NCBI GenBank assembly: GCA_036489975.1
Contig: DASXES010000095.1
Coordinates: 1-64,000, forward strand
DNA: 64,000 nt
Direction of reading: 5' to 3'
Source: Roseiarcus sp036489975
GTDB lineage: Bacteria; Pseudomonadota; Alphaproteobacteria; Rhizobiales; Beijerinckiaceae
Shown: piece after piece, positions 53,296-61,775 of the stretch
Numbering within the stretch: position 1 is the stretch's first letter
How the letters are laid out: each line of letters starts with the position of its first letter
Program-made: the position numbers and the translations under genes
Notes under the pieces: generated by a model
The model's database searches: none
Seen by the model: the letters and a program-made list of their open reading frames with translations, nothing else
Told to the model about the DNA's origin: nothing

Positions 53296-55368
53296 TTAGC
53301 GCCACATCGCGCGCATGCGCGCCTGAAGGTCGACCCGCGCGCCGTCCGCAGCGACTGTCCGAGCCCCCGCCGCCGCGGCTTCAGGCCAGGTCCGGCGCTC
53401 AAAATGCTTGAGTAGCGGCGGCGGGATGAAGCGGGTGCGGCTCGCGTACACGCTGCGGTCGCCGTTCCTTGGCTGCCCGTGGACATAGAAGCGGTGCGGG
53501 ACGACAAGCGCGAGCTCATCCCTGGCGCGGGTCATGGCGACATAGAGCAGGCGCCGCTCCTCCTCGATCTCCTGAGAGGATCCGGTCGCAAGGTCGGAAG
53601 GAATACAGCCGTCGACGCAGTTCAGCACGAACACGAAGCGCCATTCCTGCCCTTTGGCCGAATGGATCGTCGAAAGAATGAGATAGTCCTCATCCAGCAC
53701 CGGCGGTCCCGCTTCATCGCTGGTGGCGTCGGGGGGATCGAGCGCCAGCTCGCTCAGGAAACGCTCGCGCGAGGGAAACGACGCGGCGATGCGCTCGAGC
53801 GCCTCGAGATCCCCCATCCGGACGCGCGCGTCGTCGTAGCGGCTCTCGAGCAGGGGAGAGAGCCAGGCGACGGCGTCGGCGATCTCTGACGGCCATGGGC
53901 TCGCGCGCGACGCCAGCCTTCGCATAAGGTCGGCGAATGCGGGAAAGCCGGCCTGCGCCTTCGCCGGCGGCGTGAGCACGCCCATCGTCGCAAAGCCGTC
54001 GTCGGCCGCCGCCGCGGAAACGATCGTGTCAGCGATCTTCGGTCCGACGCCCGGCACAAGCTGGGCGACGCGGAAGCCCGCGATCCGGTCGCGCGGATTC
54101 TCGGCGAAGCGCATGAGCGCGACCGCGTCCTTGACATGCGCGGCGTCCAGAAACTTGAGGCCCCCATATTTGACGAACGGCACATTGCGGCGGGTGAGCT
54201 CGAGCTCTAGCGCGGCGCTATGGTGAGAGGCGCGGAACAGCACGGCCTGGCTTTTGAGCGTGGCGCCCCCCTCGCGATTGGCGAGCACGCGAGCCGCGAC
54301 AAAGCGCGCCTGGTCGGAATCGTCAGCGACGGCGACCAGCGCGGGAAGGGACCCGTGGGGCCTTTCGCTCCAAAGGGTCTTGGCGAAGCGCTCGGGCGCG
54401 AGCGCGATGACGGCGTTCGTGGCGGCGAGGATGGCGCCGCTCGAACGGTAGTTGCGCTCGAGCGTCGCCACATGCGCGGGCGGATCGAAGTTTTGGGGAA
54501 AATCGAGGATGTTGCGCACGGTCGCGGCGCGGAAGGAATAGATCGCCTGCGCGTCGTCGCCGACCACGGTCAGGCCCCGTCCCTTGGGTCTCAGCGCCAA
54601 CACGATCTCGCCCTGTAGGGCGTTGGTGTCCTGGTATTCGTCGACCAAAAGATGATCGAAGCGCGCGGCGACCTCGGCCGCGATCGCGGGCTCGGTCAGC
54701 ATCTGGGCGAAATAGAGCAGAAGGTCGTCGTAATCGAGCACGTTCTGGCGCTGCTTCATCTCGACGTATGAGGCGAAGAGCGCGCGAAGCGCGTCCTCGT
54801 GCGCCGCGACCCAGGGAAACGATTTGCCGAGCGTTTCCTTGAGCTCGCCCCGTGCGTTGACGACGCGCGAATAGATCGCAAGGCATGTCGCCTTGGTCGG
54901 GAAACGCAGCTTCGCATCGCCAACGCCCATTTCATGGCGCGCCCAGTTCATGAGGTCGGCCGAATCCTCGCGGTCGTGGATGGTGAATTGCGGGTCGAGG
55001 CCGAGGCGGACCGCATATTCGCGTAAAAACCGCGCGCCGAGGCCATGGAACGTCCCCGCATAGGCGGGCGTCGCCGCGGCGGCCGCCTCCGGCGCAAGGC
55101 GGCGGGCGAGCAACCGTTCGACGCGGCGGCCAAGCTCCGCCGCCGCGCGGCGGGAGAAGGTGGCGAGCATGATGCGCTTCGGGTCGGCGCCGGCGAGGAT
55201 GAGCGCCGCCACCCGATGCGCCAGCATCGCCGTTTTGCCCGAGCCCGCGCCGGCGACGACAAGCAGCGGCCCGGGGCCTGCGGAATCGCCGATCCCGTGC
55301 TCGACCGCGAGCCGCTGCTCGGGATTGAGATCGACGGCCGGGCTCGTGCGAATCATTGCGAGCGACAT
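53296..55368 (-). CDS. UvrD/Rep-like ATP-dependent DNA helicase
   Basis: 690-aa superfamily 1A helicase from ATG 55368. Motif Q LNPEQRLAVEHG, motif I VVAGAGSGKTAMLAHR, Ia ATFSRRAAAELGRR, II HLLVDEYQDTN, III VVGDDAQAIYSFRAA, IV RNYRSS, V ILSTIHSAKGQEWRFVFVL and VI LLYVAMTRARDELAL are all readable. Inside domain 2B it has VAQLVPGVGPKIADTIVSAA, a helix-hairpin-helix-like sequence. Unwinds 3'-5' in repair or replication restart by family. Divergent from a toxin-antitoxin pair. Confidence 0.93.
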   Translation of the reverse strand: MSLAMIRTSPAVDLNPEQRLAVEHGIGDSAGPGPLLVVAGAGSGKTAMLAHRVAALILAGADPKRIMLATFSRRAAAELGRRVERLLARRLAPEAAAAATPAYAGTFHGLGARFLREYAVRLGLDPQFTIHDREDSADLMNWARHEMGVGDAKLRFPTKATCLAIYSRVVNARGELKETLGKSFPWVAAHEDALRALFASYVEMKQRQNVLDYDDLLLYFAQMLTEPAIAAEVAARFDHLLVDEYQDTNALQGEIVLALRPKGRGLTVVGDDAQAIYSFRAATVRNILDFPQNFDPPAHVATLERNYRSSGAILAATNAVIALAPERFAKTLWSERPHGSLPALVAVADDSDQARFVAARVLANREGGATLKSQAVLFRASHHSAALELELTRRNVPFVKYGGLKFLDAAHVKDAVALMRFAENPRDRIAGFRVAQLVPGVGPKIADTIVSAAAADDGFATMGVLTPPAKAQAGFPAFADLMRRLASRASPWPSEIADAVAWLSPLLESRYDDARVRMGDLEALERIAASFPSRERFLSELALDPPDATSDEAGPPVLDEDYLILSTIHSAKGQEWRFVFVLNCVDGCIPSDLATGSSQEIEEERRLLYVAMTRARDELALVVPHRFYVHGQPRNGDRSVYASRTRFIPPPLLKHFERRTWPEAAAAGARTVAADGARVDLQARMRAMWR

Positions 55369-55423
55369 GGCGCGAGGCAACCATGTTTCGTGCTTTGTTC
55401 GCAAGGGCGGTGGACATGCATAG

Positions 55424-55442
55424 CGCACTTAGCTAATGTGCG
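55424..55442. promoter_or_regulatory. Candidate antitoxin operator
   Basis: CGCAC-TTAGCTAA-T-GTGCG: a 5-base inverted repeat enclosing the palindrome TTAGCTAA, 20 bases upstream of the Phd-type antitoxin start. Phd/YefM antitoxins repress their operons at such palindromes, so this is a plausible site. Confidence 0.45.
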
Positions 55443-55461
55443 GACTAAGCCGAGAACGCCG

Positions 55462-55692
55462 ATGTCCATTGTCACCATACACGCCGCAAAGACCAATCTT
55501 TCGAAGCTTCTCGCCCGAGTTGAGGCCGGTGAGGAGATCGTCATCGCCCGCGGCAAGATTCCGGTCGCACGGCTCACACCCATCCACGCGCCGCCGGCCA
55601 AGCGTCAGTTCGGCGCATTCAGGGGCGTGCTGAGTGTCGGGCCCGAGTTTTTCGAGCCGATGACGAACGCTGAGTTGGGGGAGTGGGAGTGA
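55462..55692 (+). CDS. Phd/YefM-type antitoxin
   Basis: 76 aa from ATG 55462. The N-terminal DNA-binding domain reads SIVTIHAAKTNLSKLLARVE, then GEEIVIARGKIPVARLTPI, the standard Phd/YefM pattern; the C terminus (FGAFRGVLSVGPEFFEPMTN) is the toxin-wrapping tail seen with PIN partners. One base separates its stop from the toxin's GTG start. Intact pair, in contrast to the vapBC locus at 28.7 kb. Confidence 0.88.
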   Translation: MSIVTIHAAKTNLSKLLARVEAGEEIVIARGKIPVARLTPIHAPPAKRQFGAFRGVLSVGPEFFEPMTNAELGEWE

Positions 55693-55693
55693 A

Positions 55694-56083
55694 GTGACGC
55701 GGCTCCTCCTCGACACCCACGCATTTCTTTGGTGGCTGGCGGGAGACGAGAGGCTGAGCACGGAGGCGCGCGAAGCCATAAGCGAGGCGCTGGATCCGAT
55801 CTTCGTCAGCGCCGCCTCAGTCTGGGAGATTGCGACGAAGCATCGGTTAGGCAAGCTCCCGGCGGCGAGCGCGATCGTCGGCGACCTCGCCGGAGTGATC
55901 GAGAGCCAGGGTTTCATAGGCCTGCCGATTACAATTCGTCACGGGGAGACGGCGGGCGCATTGCCGGGGCCCCATCGCGATCCTTTCGATCGCATGCTGA
56001 TCGCTCAGGCCCTTCTTGACGATCTCGTTCTGGTTTCAAATGAGCAAGCTTTTGACGCGTATGGCGCACGCCTGCTCTGGTGA
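55694..56083 (+). CDS. PIN-domain toxin (VapC-like)
   Basis: 129-aa PIN ribonuclease with GTG start. Acidic active-site residues are in place: Asp7 (LLLDTHAFLWWL), Glu45 (SVWEIATKHRLGKL) and the Asp pair in GPHRDPFDRMLIAQAL, then LVSNEQAFDAYG. The LDTHxxLWW / DPFDRxLIAQA motifs are typical of PIN toxins paired with Phd-type antitoxins. Cleaves RNA, usually tRNA or rRNA, by family. Confidence 0.9.
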   Translation: MTRLLLDTHAFLWWLAGDERLSTEAREAISEALDPIFVSAASVWEIATKHRLGKLPAASAIVGDLAGVIESQGFIGLPITIRHGETAGALPGPHRDPFDRMLIAQALLDDLVLVSNEQAFDAYGARLLW

Positions 56084-56168
56084 AGCCACGCACCCCTTCC
56101 GCATCATGGAGTCCGGCCTCACCGCGTGGTACTCCAAGGGGCGAAAAGGCTTATGAACGGGCGGCGCC

Positions 56169-56858
56169 ATGCCGGGAGCGGAATCGCATTACGTCAACCG
56201 GACCGCCTGGCTGAGGGCGGCGGTGCTTGGCGCCAATGACGGGATCATTTCGACCGCGAGCCTCATTATGGGCGTCGCAGCCGCGACAGGCGCGCGGACC
56301 GAGATCCTGACTGCGGCGGTCGCGGGTTGGGCGGCCGGCGCGATGTCGATGGCGGCGGGCGAATATGTCTCCGTGAGCTCCCAGGCCGACTCTGAGCGCG
56401 CCGATCTCGCGCGCGAACAGCGCGCGCTGCGCGAGCGGCCGGCCGAAGAGAGGCAGGAGCTCGCCCAAATTTACGAAGAGCGGGGCTTAAAGCCGAAGCT
56501 CGCGCAGCAGGTCGCTGGCCAGCTCATGGCCAAGGACGCGCTCGACGCCCACGCGCGCGACGAGCTTGGCCTGGACGAGCGCGCGCAGCCCAAGCCGATC
56601 CAGGCCGCTCTTGCCTCGGCTCTCGCCTTCTCGGTGGGCGCCGCGGCGCCGACGCTGACAGCGTTTCTCGCGCCGCAAGACGCCGTCGTTAAGGCCGTCC
56701 CCGTCGCCGCGTTGGCTTTTCTCCTCGCGCTCGGCGCGCTTGGCGCCCGGGCGGGCGGCGCGCCCATGCTGAAGCCAGCGTTAAGGGTCGGCTTCTGGGG
56801 CGCGCTGGCGATGGCGGTGACGGCGGGAATCGGCGCGCTGATCGGAAAGGCTGTTTAG
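56169..56858 (+). CDS. VIT1/CCC1-family transporter
   Basis: 229-aa inner-membrane protein of the vacuolar iron transporter-like family, moving Fe2+ or Mn2+. WLRAAVLGANDGIISTASLI (TM1), AGWAAGAMSMAAGEYVSVSS (TM2), a soluble acidic helical insert with RPAEERQELAQIYEERGLKP, and three C-terminal helices (ALASALAFSVGAAAPTLTAF onward). Conserved Asp/Met/Glu (GANDG, SMAAGEY) are retained. ATG 56169. Confidence 0.9.
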   Translation: MPGAESHYVNRTAWLRAAVLGANDGIISTASLIMGVAAATGARTEILTAAVAGWAAGAMSMAAGEYVSVSSQADSERADLAREQRALRERPAEERQELAQIYEERGLKPKLAQQVAGQLMAKDALDAHARDELGLDERAQPKPIQAALASALAFSVGAAAPTLTAFLAPQDAVVKAVPVAALAFLLALGALGARAGGAPMLKPALRVGFWGALAMAVTAGIGALIGKAV

Positions 56859-56880
56859 CGCGCCGGGAGCCAGCGCCGGG

Positions 56881-57567
56881 CTAGCCCACCTTTCGTGTCT
56901 GATGCGGAAACAGGTGCCGCTTGGCCTCGTCGTCGAACTCCTGCTTGAAGGCATGTTTCTCCTTCAATTTGTTGACGCGCGCGACGGCCGGGCGCGCGTT
57001 GATCTCGTCGACGAGCCGTTTGACGTTGGCCATCTTTGACCAGGTCTCCGCGCCCAGGAGGAAAGGAGCCGCCGAGCTCCAGCCCCAAATCGACATGTCG
57101 ACGATCGTATAAGTGTCGCCGAGCGTATATTTCCGCCCGGCCAGCCGGTCGTCAAGAATCTTCCAGTGCCGGTGCGTTTCGAAGTTGTATCGATTGATGG
57201 CGTATTCGATCTTCTCCGGCGCCGCGGCGTTGAAGTGGAAAGCTTGGCCGGAATAGGGCCCAACCCCGCTTGCGACGAAGAACAGCCACGACAGGAGTTC
57301 GCCCCGCGCCTTGGGCGTGTTTTCGGGAAGGAAGCGCCCGGTCTTCTCCGCGAGATAGAGCAGGATGGCGCTGGAATCGAAGACTGTCGCCTCGCCATCG
57401 ACGATCGAGGGCGTCTTGGCGTTCGGATTGATGGCAAGGTAGCCCGGCGAGTGCTGCTCGCCCTTGCGGGTGTCAACCGGGACGACCTCGTATTCGAGGC
57501 CGCTTTCTTCGAGAAACAGGGCGACCTTCGCCGGATTTGGCGACGGATGATAATAGAACTTGATCAT
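56881..57567 (-). CDS. Glutathione S-transferase family protein
   Basis: 228 aa from ATG 57567 (GGAA eight bases upstream). Thioredoxin-like N-terminal domain: IKFYYHPSPNPAKVALFLEE, VDTRKGEQHSPGYLAINPNA, KTPSIVDGEATVFDSSAILL (the cis-Pro and SNAIL-like DSSAI glutathione-binding motif). Helical C-terminal domain: YALGDTYTIVDMSIWGW-like stretch. Resembles the YfcG/Ure2-like group. It may conjugate or reduce disulfide-bonded substrates; no specific partner is nearby. Confidence 0.9.
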   Translation of the reverse strand: MIKFYYHPSPNPAKVALFLEESGLEYEVVPVDTRKGEQHSPGYLAINPNAKTPSIVDGEATVFDSSAILLYLAEKTGRFLPENTPKARGELLSWLFFVASGVGPYSGQAFHFNAAAPEKIEYAINRYNFETHRHWKILDDRLAGRKYTLGDTYTIVDMSIWGWSSAAPFLLGAETWSKMANVKRLVDEINARPAVARVNKLKEKHAFKQEFDDEAKRHLFPHQTRKVG

Positions 57568-57731
57568 TGGAGGGCTTCCTACCATGCAGCGACGCCGCGA
57601 GAAGGCGGCTCTTAGCCCGGCCCTGTGGGTTAGGCAATCTTACCGGGCGCGCGCGACCGCCCGTCCCCCTTGCCTTGATTGCCGCGAACCGTCAGCGAAT
57701 GAACGGGGGCGACCGATCAGGGGAGCGAACG

Positions 57732-59996
57732 TTACTTCGGACAGGGCGGTAGACCTGGCCTGCCGCACGCCGGTGGATGCGCGACTGGCGGCTGGATTCG
57801 AATCGCGGGCGGGGGTCGAAGCGCGGGGGCGGCCATGGCGGGCCGCGGGGGCTCATGAACGGCCGGCGCGAGGCGAGGCGCAGGCGGAGCCACGGGCGCC
57901 GCGGGAACGCGCACAGGCGCGGGCGCCGGACGCGGCGCAGCTGGAGCGACAGCCGCTGGCGCATGAGCCGCTGGTAACCGAACCGCGGCAGGCGGCTGCG
58001 CCGGGGTAGGCGTCGCCAGCCTCGGAGCAAGGACGGGCGCCGCCCCTTTGGCGGCCGCCGGCGCCGTGGGCGCTACAGCGGCGGCGCCCGGCTTGACGAC
58101 AACGGGCGCTCTCGGGGTCGGCAAAGGTTTGCCGCCGGGGACGGTTGGCGCACCGATAGCTGGCGCTGTCGGCGTTCCTGGCGGCATGACCCGGACTGGC
58201 GCCGACGGAGCAAGCGCAGGGACGGCCGCCTTTGGCGAGGGCGCCACGGGCAGAGGCTTGCCGACCGGCGTCGCGGGCGTCGCTGGCGCAACAGCCCCGG
58301 CAGGCGGCGCGACAGGTTTGGGCAAAGGCTTGCCGCCAGGCGCGTTCCCCGGCTTCGGGCCCGCGCCTCGAGCCGGCGGGACCGCCGCGCCGACCGGGTT
58401 TGCCGGCGCGCCGGGCGCGTGGGGCAATGGTGCGCCCGGCTGGCCGCGCCGGCCGACGGGTCGGAGCGGCTTCACAACCGCCGCATTGGCTGCAGGACCG
58501 GCGGCGGCCGCGGCCGCGCTCGGATGAGGCGGCGCCAGGGGTTTGATGTTGGCCGGCAGCGGCGGCGGCCCCAGGGGCCGCGGTTGCAAACGCGGGCCCC
58601 CTCGCGGCGCGATTCCGCCATGATGAACCATTCCCTGATAGGCGACCGCGCCCACGGCGATCGGAAGCGCGACGCCCAGCACCGGAAGCACGCCAATCTC
58701 GACCGGCGGCGGAGGCGGAGGCAAGTCGCGCCAATCGTCGTCTTCGACATAGACATATTGGACCGGCGGAGGGGGCGGCGGCGGGCCAAAATCGTCGAAA
58801 GCGTAGATCGGCCGATCGTCGTAGAACCGCTCCTCCGGGGGCGGCGGCGGAAGGTCGGCAAAAATCTCTGGCCGAAAATCGGGCGGCGGCTCGAACTCGG
58901 CCGAGAGCGTCGCGAGGCGGCGGCGCGCGTCCGGGATGTGCGGGCCTTTCGGATAGGCATGCAGATACGTCCAATAGGCTCGCGGGGTGTCGGCGTGGAC
59001 GGTCCGGCGCCAATAGGCAGCTTCCCGCCGAACCGCGAGGATGGCTCGCACCCGTCGCGCCTGGTCCGAGTGGGGATAGGCGGCGAGAAACTCGCGATAG
59101 CCCTTGAGCGTATCTCGCTCGATAGCGGCGGCGTAGGCGTCCTCGGCGGAAAAGCTGGAGATGGGCCGACGCTCCGTCTGCGCGAACGAGAGGGCCGGAG
59201 GAGGCGCGTCGGCGGCGCGCTCGAACACGTAAAACGGGCCGTCGAGTTTGGAGGCGCTCCAAGGCAAGAGCGCGCCTTGGGTCTCCGAGTTAACCGACAC
59301 GCGCGTCTGATCGAACGCCTGGACGATATCGACGCCACCCTGCCGGATCGCGCCGGAAAGCGTCTTGCCATAAACCCCATAGGGGCCTTCCTCATCGCCC
59401 GCGAGCGTGCCCGGGGCCGCGTTGAAGGCGATCAGTTCGCCGTGCTCGGGATCGACCAAAGCGAGCCCCGGCGCCAGCGGCGATCCTTGAGTTGCATAGG
59501 GATTGGCCCGCGCCGTGTCGAGCACGATGATGCGCGCCCTGCCCGGCGTCGCGGCGAGCGCATGGGCAAAATCGGCGATGCGGAGCGCTTCAATCGGCAC
59601 GTCGGCGTCGCGGCTGATCCGGGCATCGACCGGCACGAAGTAATTGTCGCCATTGTACTGAACCGCGCGGCCGGCGAGATAGACGAATGCCTGCATGTCT
59701 GGGCCCGCGGCCGCTGCTTTTTCCAGGAAATCGCGAAAGGCCACGCGCAACGATTGGCCGTCCAGGTCGCGCGCCCCGACCACGTCGAACCCGGCCGCTT
59801 GCAGCGTCTGAGCGACAAGCCCAGCGTCATTGGCGGGGGTCGCGAGCGCCTGGTCTGGATAGGTTGCGTTGCCGATAACGAGCGCGATGCGTGGGTTCGC
59901 CGCCTGCTGCTGAGCTTGAGTGGCCGTCCGCGCGAGAAGAGCGACCGAGGCCAGAACCAGAACAGCGGAGAAAGCGGCCTTGAACCGTCGCGACAT
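57732..59996 (-). CDS. Exported pseudo-caspase with proline-rich C terminus
   Basis: 754 aa. Signal peptide or anchor (residues 8-28), then a caspase-like (peptidase C14) domain about 35-260: RIALVIGNATYPDQALATPA, LQAAGFDVVGARDLDGQSL, GDNYFVPVDA. The catalytic His motif AGHG reads AGRA (Arg110), and the Cys motif DACR reads DTAR (Ala162), so both dyad residues are lost. Residues about 280-365 are helical repeats (KGYREFLAAYPHSDQARRVR, YWTYLHAYPKGPHIPDA). From about 370 there are PPPPP runs, one hydrophobic segment (VLPVLGVALPIAVGAVAYQG) and a very Pro/Ala-rich tail. A non-catalytic scaffold or binding protein in the periplasm is likely. Confidence 0.8.
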   Translation of the reverse strand: MSRRFKAAFSAVLVLASVALLARTATQAQQQAANPRIALVIGNATYPDQALATPANDAGLVAQTLQAAGFDVVGARDLDGQSLRVAFRDFLEKAAAAGPDMQAFVYLAGRAVQYNGDNYFVPVDARISRDADVPIEALRIADFAHALAATPGRARIIVLDTARANPYATQGSPLAPGLALVDPEHGELIAFNAAPGTLAGDEEGPYGVYGKTLSGAIRQGGVDIVQAFDQTRVSVNSETQGALLPWSASKLDGPFYVFERAADAPPPALSFAQTERRPISSFSAEDAYAAAIERDTLKGYREFLAAYPHSDQARRVRAILAVRREAAYWRRTVHADTPRAYWTYLHAYPKGPHIPDARRRLATLSAEFEPPPDFRPEIFADLPPPPPEERFYDDRPIYAFDDFGPPPPPPPVQYVYVEDDDWRDLPPPPPPVEIGVLPVLGVALPIAVGAVAYQGMVHHGGIAPRGGPRLQPRPLGPPPLPANIKPLAPPHPSAAAAAAGPAANAAVVKPLRPVGRRGQPGAPLPHAPGAPANPVGAAVPPARGAGPKPGNAPGGKPLPKPVAPPAGAVAPATPATPVGKPLPVAPSPKAAVPALAPSAPVRVMPPGTPTAPAIGAPTVPGGKPLPTPRAPVVVKPGAAAVAPTAPAAAKGAAPVLAPRLATPTPAQPPAAVRLPAAHAPAAVAPAAPRPAPAPVRVPAAPVAPPAPRLAPAVHEPPRPAMAAPALRPPPAIRIQPPVAHPPACGRPGLPPCPK

Positions 59997-60123
59997 CCTG
60001 CCCCTCGTGGTCGGGAAACCGACGGCCCTCCGATTCGTTCCCCTAAACGGATCGCTAATGTCGCATGATGTCGGAACCGTGTCCCCGTCCGGATGCTGGC
60101 GCGGCGCTTGGTCGATGCTCGCT

Positions 60124-60927
60124 TCAGCTCACCGTTTCAGCGCTGTAGCGAGCGATCAGTCCGTTGCGGATCACCGCGCGATAGACGGCGAAGAAGAACA
60201 TGCAGGCGAGGGCGAGATAGAGGAGTGCGAGCGTCCCGCCGATCGCCAACTGGCCCCAGGGCGCGCCTTGTCCGGCAACGACCGAACGCATGCCTTCAAA
60301 GACATACGACGGCGGCAGGATCAGCGCGACCGCCTGCATCCATGCGGGCAGCACCGTCAAGGGATAGAAGACGCCCGCGAATGGCGAGATCAGCATCGGG
60401 ATCGGCCAGATCAGCCATTCGGAGGCGGGGCCGAGCCTGAGCACCAAGGCCGAGGCGGCGACGCCGAGCGCAATGCCGGTGATGAACAGCACCATGAGAA
60501 AGGGGGCGAGCGCCGCTCCGTAGGACAGAAAGGACAGCCCGAAAGCGACCTGCGCGAGAATGAGCATCGCGACCAGGCTCAGCCCGCTGGTGATGATCGC
60601 GACGATGAGGAGCCCGACCAGATATTCGGAAGTGGTGAGGGGCGAAGCGAAGAAATTGAGGAAGTTGCGCGTCCAGACATCCTCGAACAGCGTCATTGTG
60701 ATCTGCTGCATCACGCGCGTCAGAAAATCCCATAGCAGCACCGCGCCGAGCAGCGCCGGCACAAAATTGAAGTCCGCGTGCGAGACCGAATTGAGATAGC
60801 GGGTGAGAAAGCCCCACACCAGAACATCGATGGCGACAAAGATGAAGATGGGAAAGACGCGCTGCGGGCTGCCGCGGTAGAGATAGGCCATCCGCAACAC
60901 GACGGCGCCAACGCGCGAGGCGTTCAT
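60124..60927 (-). CDS. ABC-2 type transporter permease
   Basis: 267 aa, six hydrophobic segments, ABC2_membrane type: YRGSPQRVFPIFIFVAIDVL, DFLTRVMQQITMTLFEDVW, FFASPLTTSEYLVGLLIVAI and PIPMLISPFAGVFYPLTVLP with the usual FxPLxxLPxW motif. Exports a lipid, polysaccharide or drug by family. The start overlaps the ATPase stop (ATGA). Confidence 0.9.
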   Translation of the reverse strand: MNASRVGAVVLRMAYLYRGSPQRVFPIFIFVAIDVLVWGFLTRYLNSVSHADFNFVPALLGAVLLWDFLTRVMQQITMTLFEDVWTRNFLNFFASPLTTSEYLVGLLIVAIITSGLSLVAMLILAQVAFGLSFLSYGAALAPFLMVLFITGIALGVAASALVLRLGPASEWLIWPIPMLISPFAGVFYPLTVLPAWMQAVALILPPSYVFEGMRSVVAGQGAPWGQLAIGGTLALLYLALACMFFFAVYRAVIRNGLIARYSAETVS

Positions 60928-61682
60928 TGCCGGCCGCCGTCGTGCAGCGCCTCTTGCGCGACATTGACGAACAGGTCGTCGAGACTGTCCGCGCCATGTT
61001 GCGCGGGCAGGGTCTTCGGGTCGCCTTCGAGGACGATCCGCCCGTGCGATAGGAACAGCACCCGGTCGCAGACCGCCTGCACTTCATACATGTTATGGCT
61101 CGTCCAAAGGACCGCGCACAGTCCGTTGTCGACGAATTTGGCGATGCCGGCGCGAATGTCGCGAGCGTTCGACGGATCGATCGAGGCGGTCGGTTCGTCG
61201 AGCAACAAGAGGCGCGGGCGGTTCAGCATCGCCTTGGCGAGCGAAAGGCGCGTCTGCTCGCCCGACGACAGGACTCCCGCCTTCATTCGCCGGTAGCGCT
61301 CGAGATCGTAAACCTTCAGCAGTTTCTCGATTCGCGCCGCGAGGTTTTCCACTGCGTAGAGCCTTCCGAACACCTGCAGGTTCTGCTCGACGGTGAGGTT
61401 GCCGGGCAAGGGCGCGTAGACGGCCGCGAAGTTGGTGCAGGAGAGAGCGCGGCTGCGATCGGACGCGAGATCGACGCCCTCGATCTCGATCCGTCCCCCG
61501 CTCGGCGCGAGCACGCCGAGGATCATGTTGATCGTCGTCGTCTTGCCTGCGCCGTTCGGCCCGAGGAGACCGACGATCTCGCCGGGCGCGACGTGAAAGC
61601 TGACGCCCTGCACGGCCCGCACGTCGCCGAACGACTTTTCGAGGCGCTCGACCTTAAGGACGAACGGAGCGGGCGGATTCAT
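60924..61682 (-). CDS. ABC-2 type transporter ATP-binding protein
   Basis: 252 aa from ATG 61682; ATG 61718 is an alternative and neither has a clear ribosome binding site. Walker A LLGPNGAGKTTTINMIL, Q-loop Asn/Tyr region AAVYAPLPGNLTVEQNLQ, signature LSSGEQTRLSLAKAM, Walker B LLLLDEPTASIDP, H-loop WTSHNMYEV. Partner of the permease downstream; an exporter-type two-gene operon. Confidence 0.92.
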   Translation of the reverse strand: MNPPAPFVLKVERLEKSFGDVRAVQGVSFHVAPGEIVGLLGPNGAGKTTTINMILGVLAPSGGRIEIEGVDLASDRSRALSCTNFAAVYAPLPGNLTVEQNLQVFGRLYAVENLAARIEKLLKVYDLERYRRMKAGVLSSGEQTRLSLAKAMLNRPRLLLLDEPTASIDPSNARDIRAGIAKFVDNGLCAVLWTSHNMYEVQAVCDRVLFLSHGRIVLEGDPKTLPAQHGADSLDDLFVNVAQEALHDGGRQ

Positions 61683-61775
61683 GCCGCGTCGTATCAGGCG
61701 CGCGAGAGGGCGCGTCAAGCGGCCGTCGAACGCTCAAGGCGTGGCCGCCCCCTCGCGTCAAACGACGACGGCCGG

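Noticed and set aside
57777..58540. Repetitive GC-rich stretch that might be a repeat array
   Set aside because: It is the Pro/Ala-rich coding region; units vary in length and sequence, with no CRISPR-like spacing.
58419..60068. Plus-strand frame opposite the pseudo-caspase gene
   Set aside because: Arg/Gly-rich shadow of the Pro/Ala-rich coding strand.
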